From NCBI GenBank assembly GCA_002361735.1, contig DETS01000104.1, positions 5,288 to 12,261 of the forward strand: a DNA stretch of 6,974 nucleotides, given 5' to 3'. Below the pieces are notes generated by a model. That model was not told where the DNA came from. It was given only the letters and a program-made list of their open reading frames with translations, and searched no databases. The DNA is from Lachnospiraceae bacterium UBA3282 (GTDB taxonomy: Bacteria > Bacillota > Clostridia > Lachnospirales > Lachnospiraceae). A program made the position numbers and the translations under genes. How positions within the stretch are numbered: the stretch's first letter is position 1; every line of letters starts with the position of its first letter. Positions 6,884-6,974 of this stretch are shown here, one piece after another.

Positions 6884-6922
6884 ATGGAAGGCGATGGAGG
6901 TGGGATTAAAAAATCACACTGA
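6884..6922 (+). CDS. Possible 12-codon leader peptide downstream of P2
   Basis: An ATG at 6884 lies 8 nt after GGGAG (6871-6875) and encodes MEGDGGGIKKSH before TGA. The stop codon falls inside the first hairpin. An overlapping frame from ATG 6894 stays open to the window end (27 codons), and GGAAGG lies only 2 nt before it. I do not recognise either peptide. They may be a leader, the start of a real gene, or chance. Confidence 0.2.
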   Translation: MEGDGGGIKKSH

Positions 6923-6935
6923 TGTGCTGATTTTT
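6909..6935 (+). terminator. Hairpin with terminal T-run downstream of P2
   Basis: AAAAATCA (6909-6916) pairs with TGATTTTT (6928-6935). Inside, CAC (6917-6919) pairs with GTG (6924-6926) around a TGAT loop, leaving C6927 bulged. The 3' arm ends in five T residues, giving an intrinsic-terminator or attenuator shape that would end a P2 transcript after roughly 85 nt. It could equally end transcripts of the hydrogenase remnant. The stem is AT-rich, so the strength is uncertain. Confidence 0.35.
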
Positions 6936-6941
6936 CAATCG

Positions 6942-6968
6942 CGAGTTTGTGTCGGAGCCACAAACTCG
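6942..6968. repeat. Perfect 10-bp hairpin at the window end
   Basis: CGAGTTTGTG (6942-6951) and CACAAACTCG (6959-6968) are perfect inverted arms around a 7-nt loop. No T-run follows within the window. It could be a structured leader element, a dispersed palindromic repeat unit, or a terminator stem whose T-run lies past the end. Confidence 0.5.
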
Positions 6969-6974
6969 GAATCG

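Noticed and set aside
6700..6963. 87-codon minus-strand open frame across the end of the hydrogenase remnant and the P2 region
   Set aside because: It is antisense to the hydrogenase C-terminus and runs through the promoter, operator and hairpins; no protein motif is seen.

Overview
The window looks like a piece of a Firmicutes chromosome, most likely a gut-type clostridium near Lachnospiraceae. The grounds are a GC content near 50 percent by eye, strong AGGAGG-type ribosome binding sites, tight same-strand spacing, the style of the hybrid kinase and chemoreceptor, and a remnant of the large multidomain NAD-linked [FeFe]-hydrogenase found in anaerobic clostridia. The assignment rests on protein character recalled from memory, not on a search. 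All supported genes are on the + strand.

Positions 1-4399 hold a sensory pair. First is a membrane hybrid histidine kinase (extracytoplasmic Cache-like sensor, HisKA, HATPase, two receiver domains). After a 98-nt gap comes a transmembrane methyl-accepting chemotaxis protein. The nicotinate phosphoribosyltransferase gene (pncB, NAD salvage) begins 22 nt after the receptor stop codon, so it is probably cotranscribed with it.

Positions 5907-6040 are a short regulatory stretch: a promoter-like element, a palindrome in its spacer, and a near-perfect inverted repeat just downstream of the -10. It precedes an open frame (6041-6802) that is not a normal gene. Its first ~155 codons match the start of a NuoF/GltD-type [FeFe]-hydrogenase fusion protein. 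A short stretch follows that encodes a piece of the hydrogenase H-cluster domain, but in the wrong frame. The last ~65 codons are the hydrogenase C-terminus, back in frame. The simplest reading is a large gene that lost most of its interior through two deletions whose frame errors cancel.

Positions 6803-6974 contain a second promoter (TTGACA, 17 nt, TTTACT) with nearly the same palindromic operator at exactly the same distance from the -10. A short leader-like ORF and two hairpins follow before the window ends. The repeated promoter-operator layout on both sides of the hydrogenase remnant, and the remnant itself, are the most noteworthy signals. I saw no tRNA, rRNA, insertion sequence or CRISPR array.
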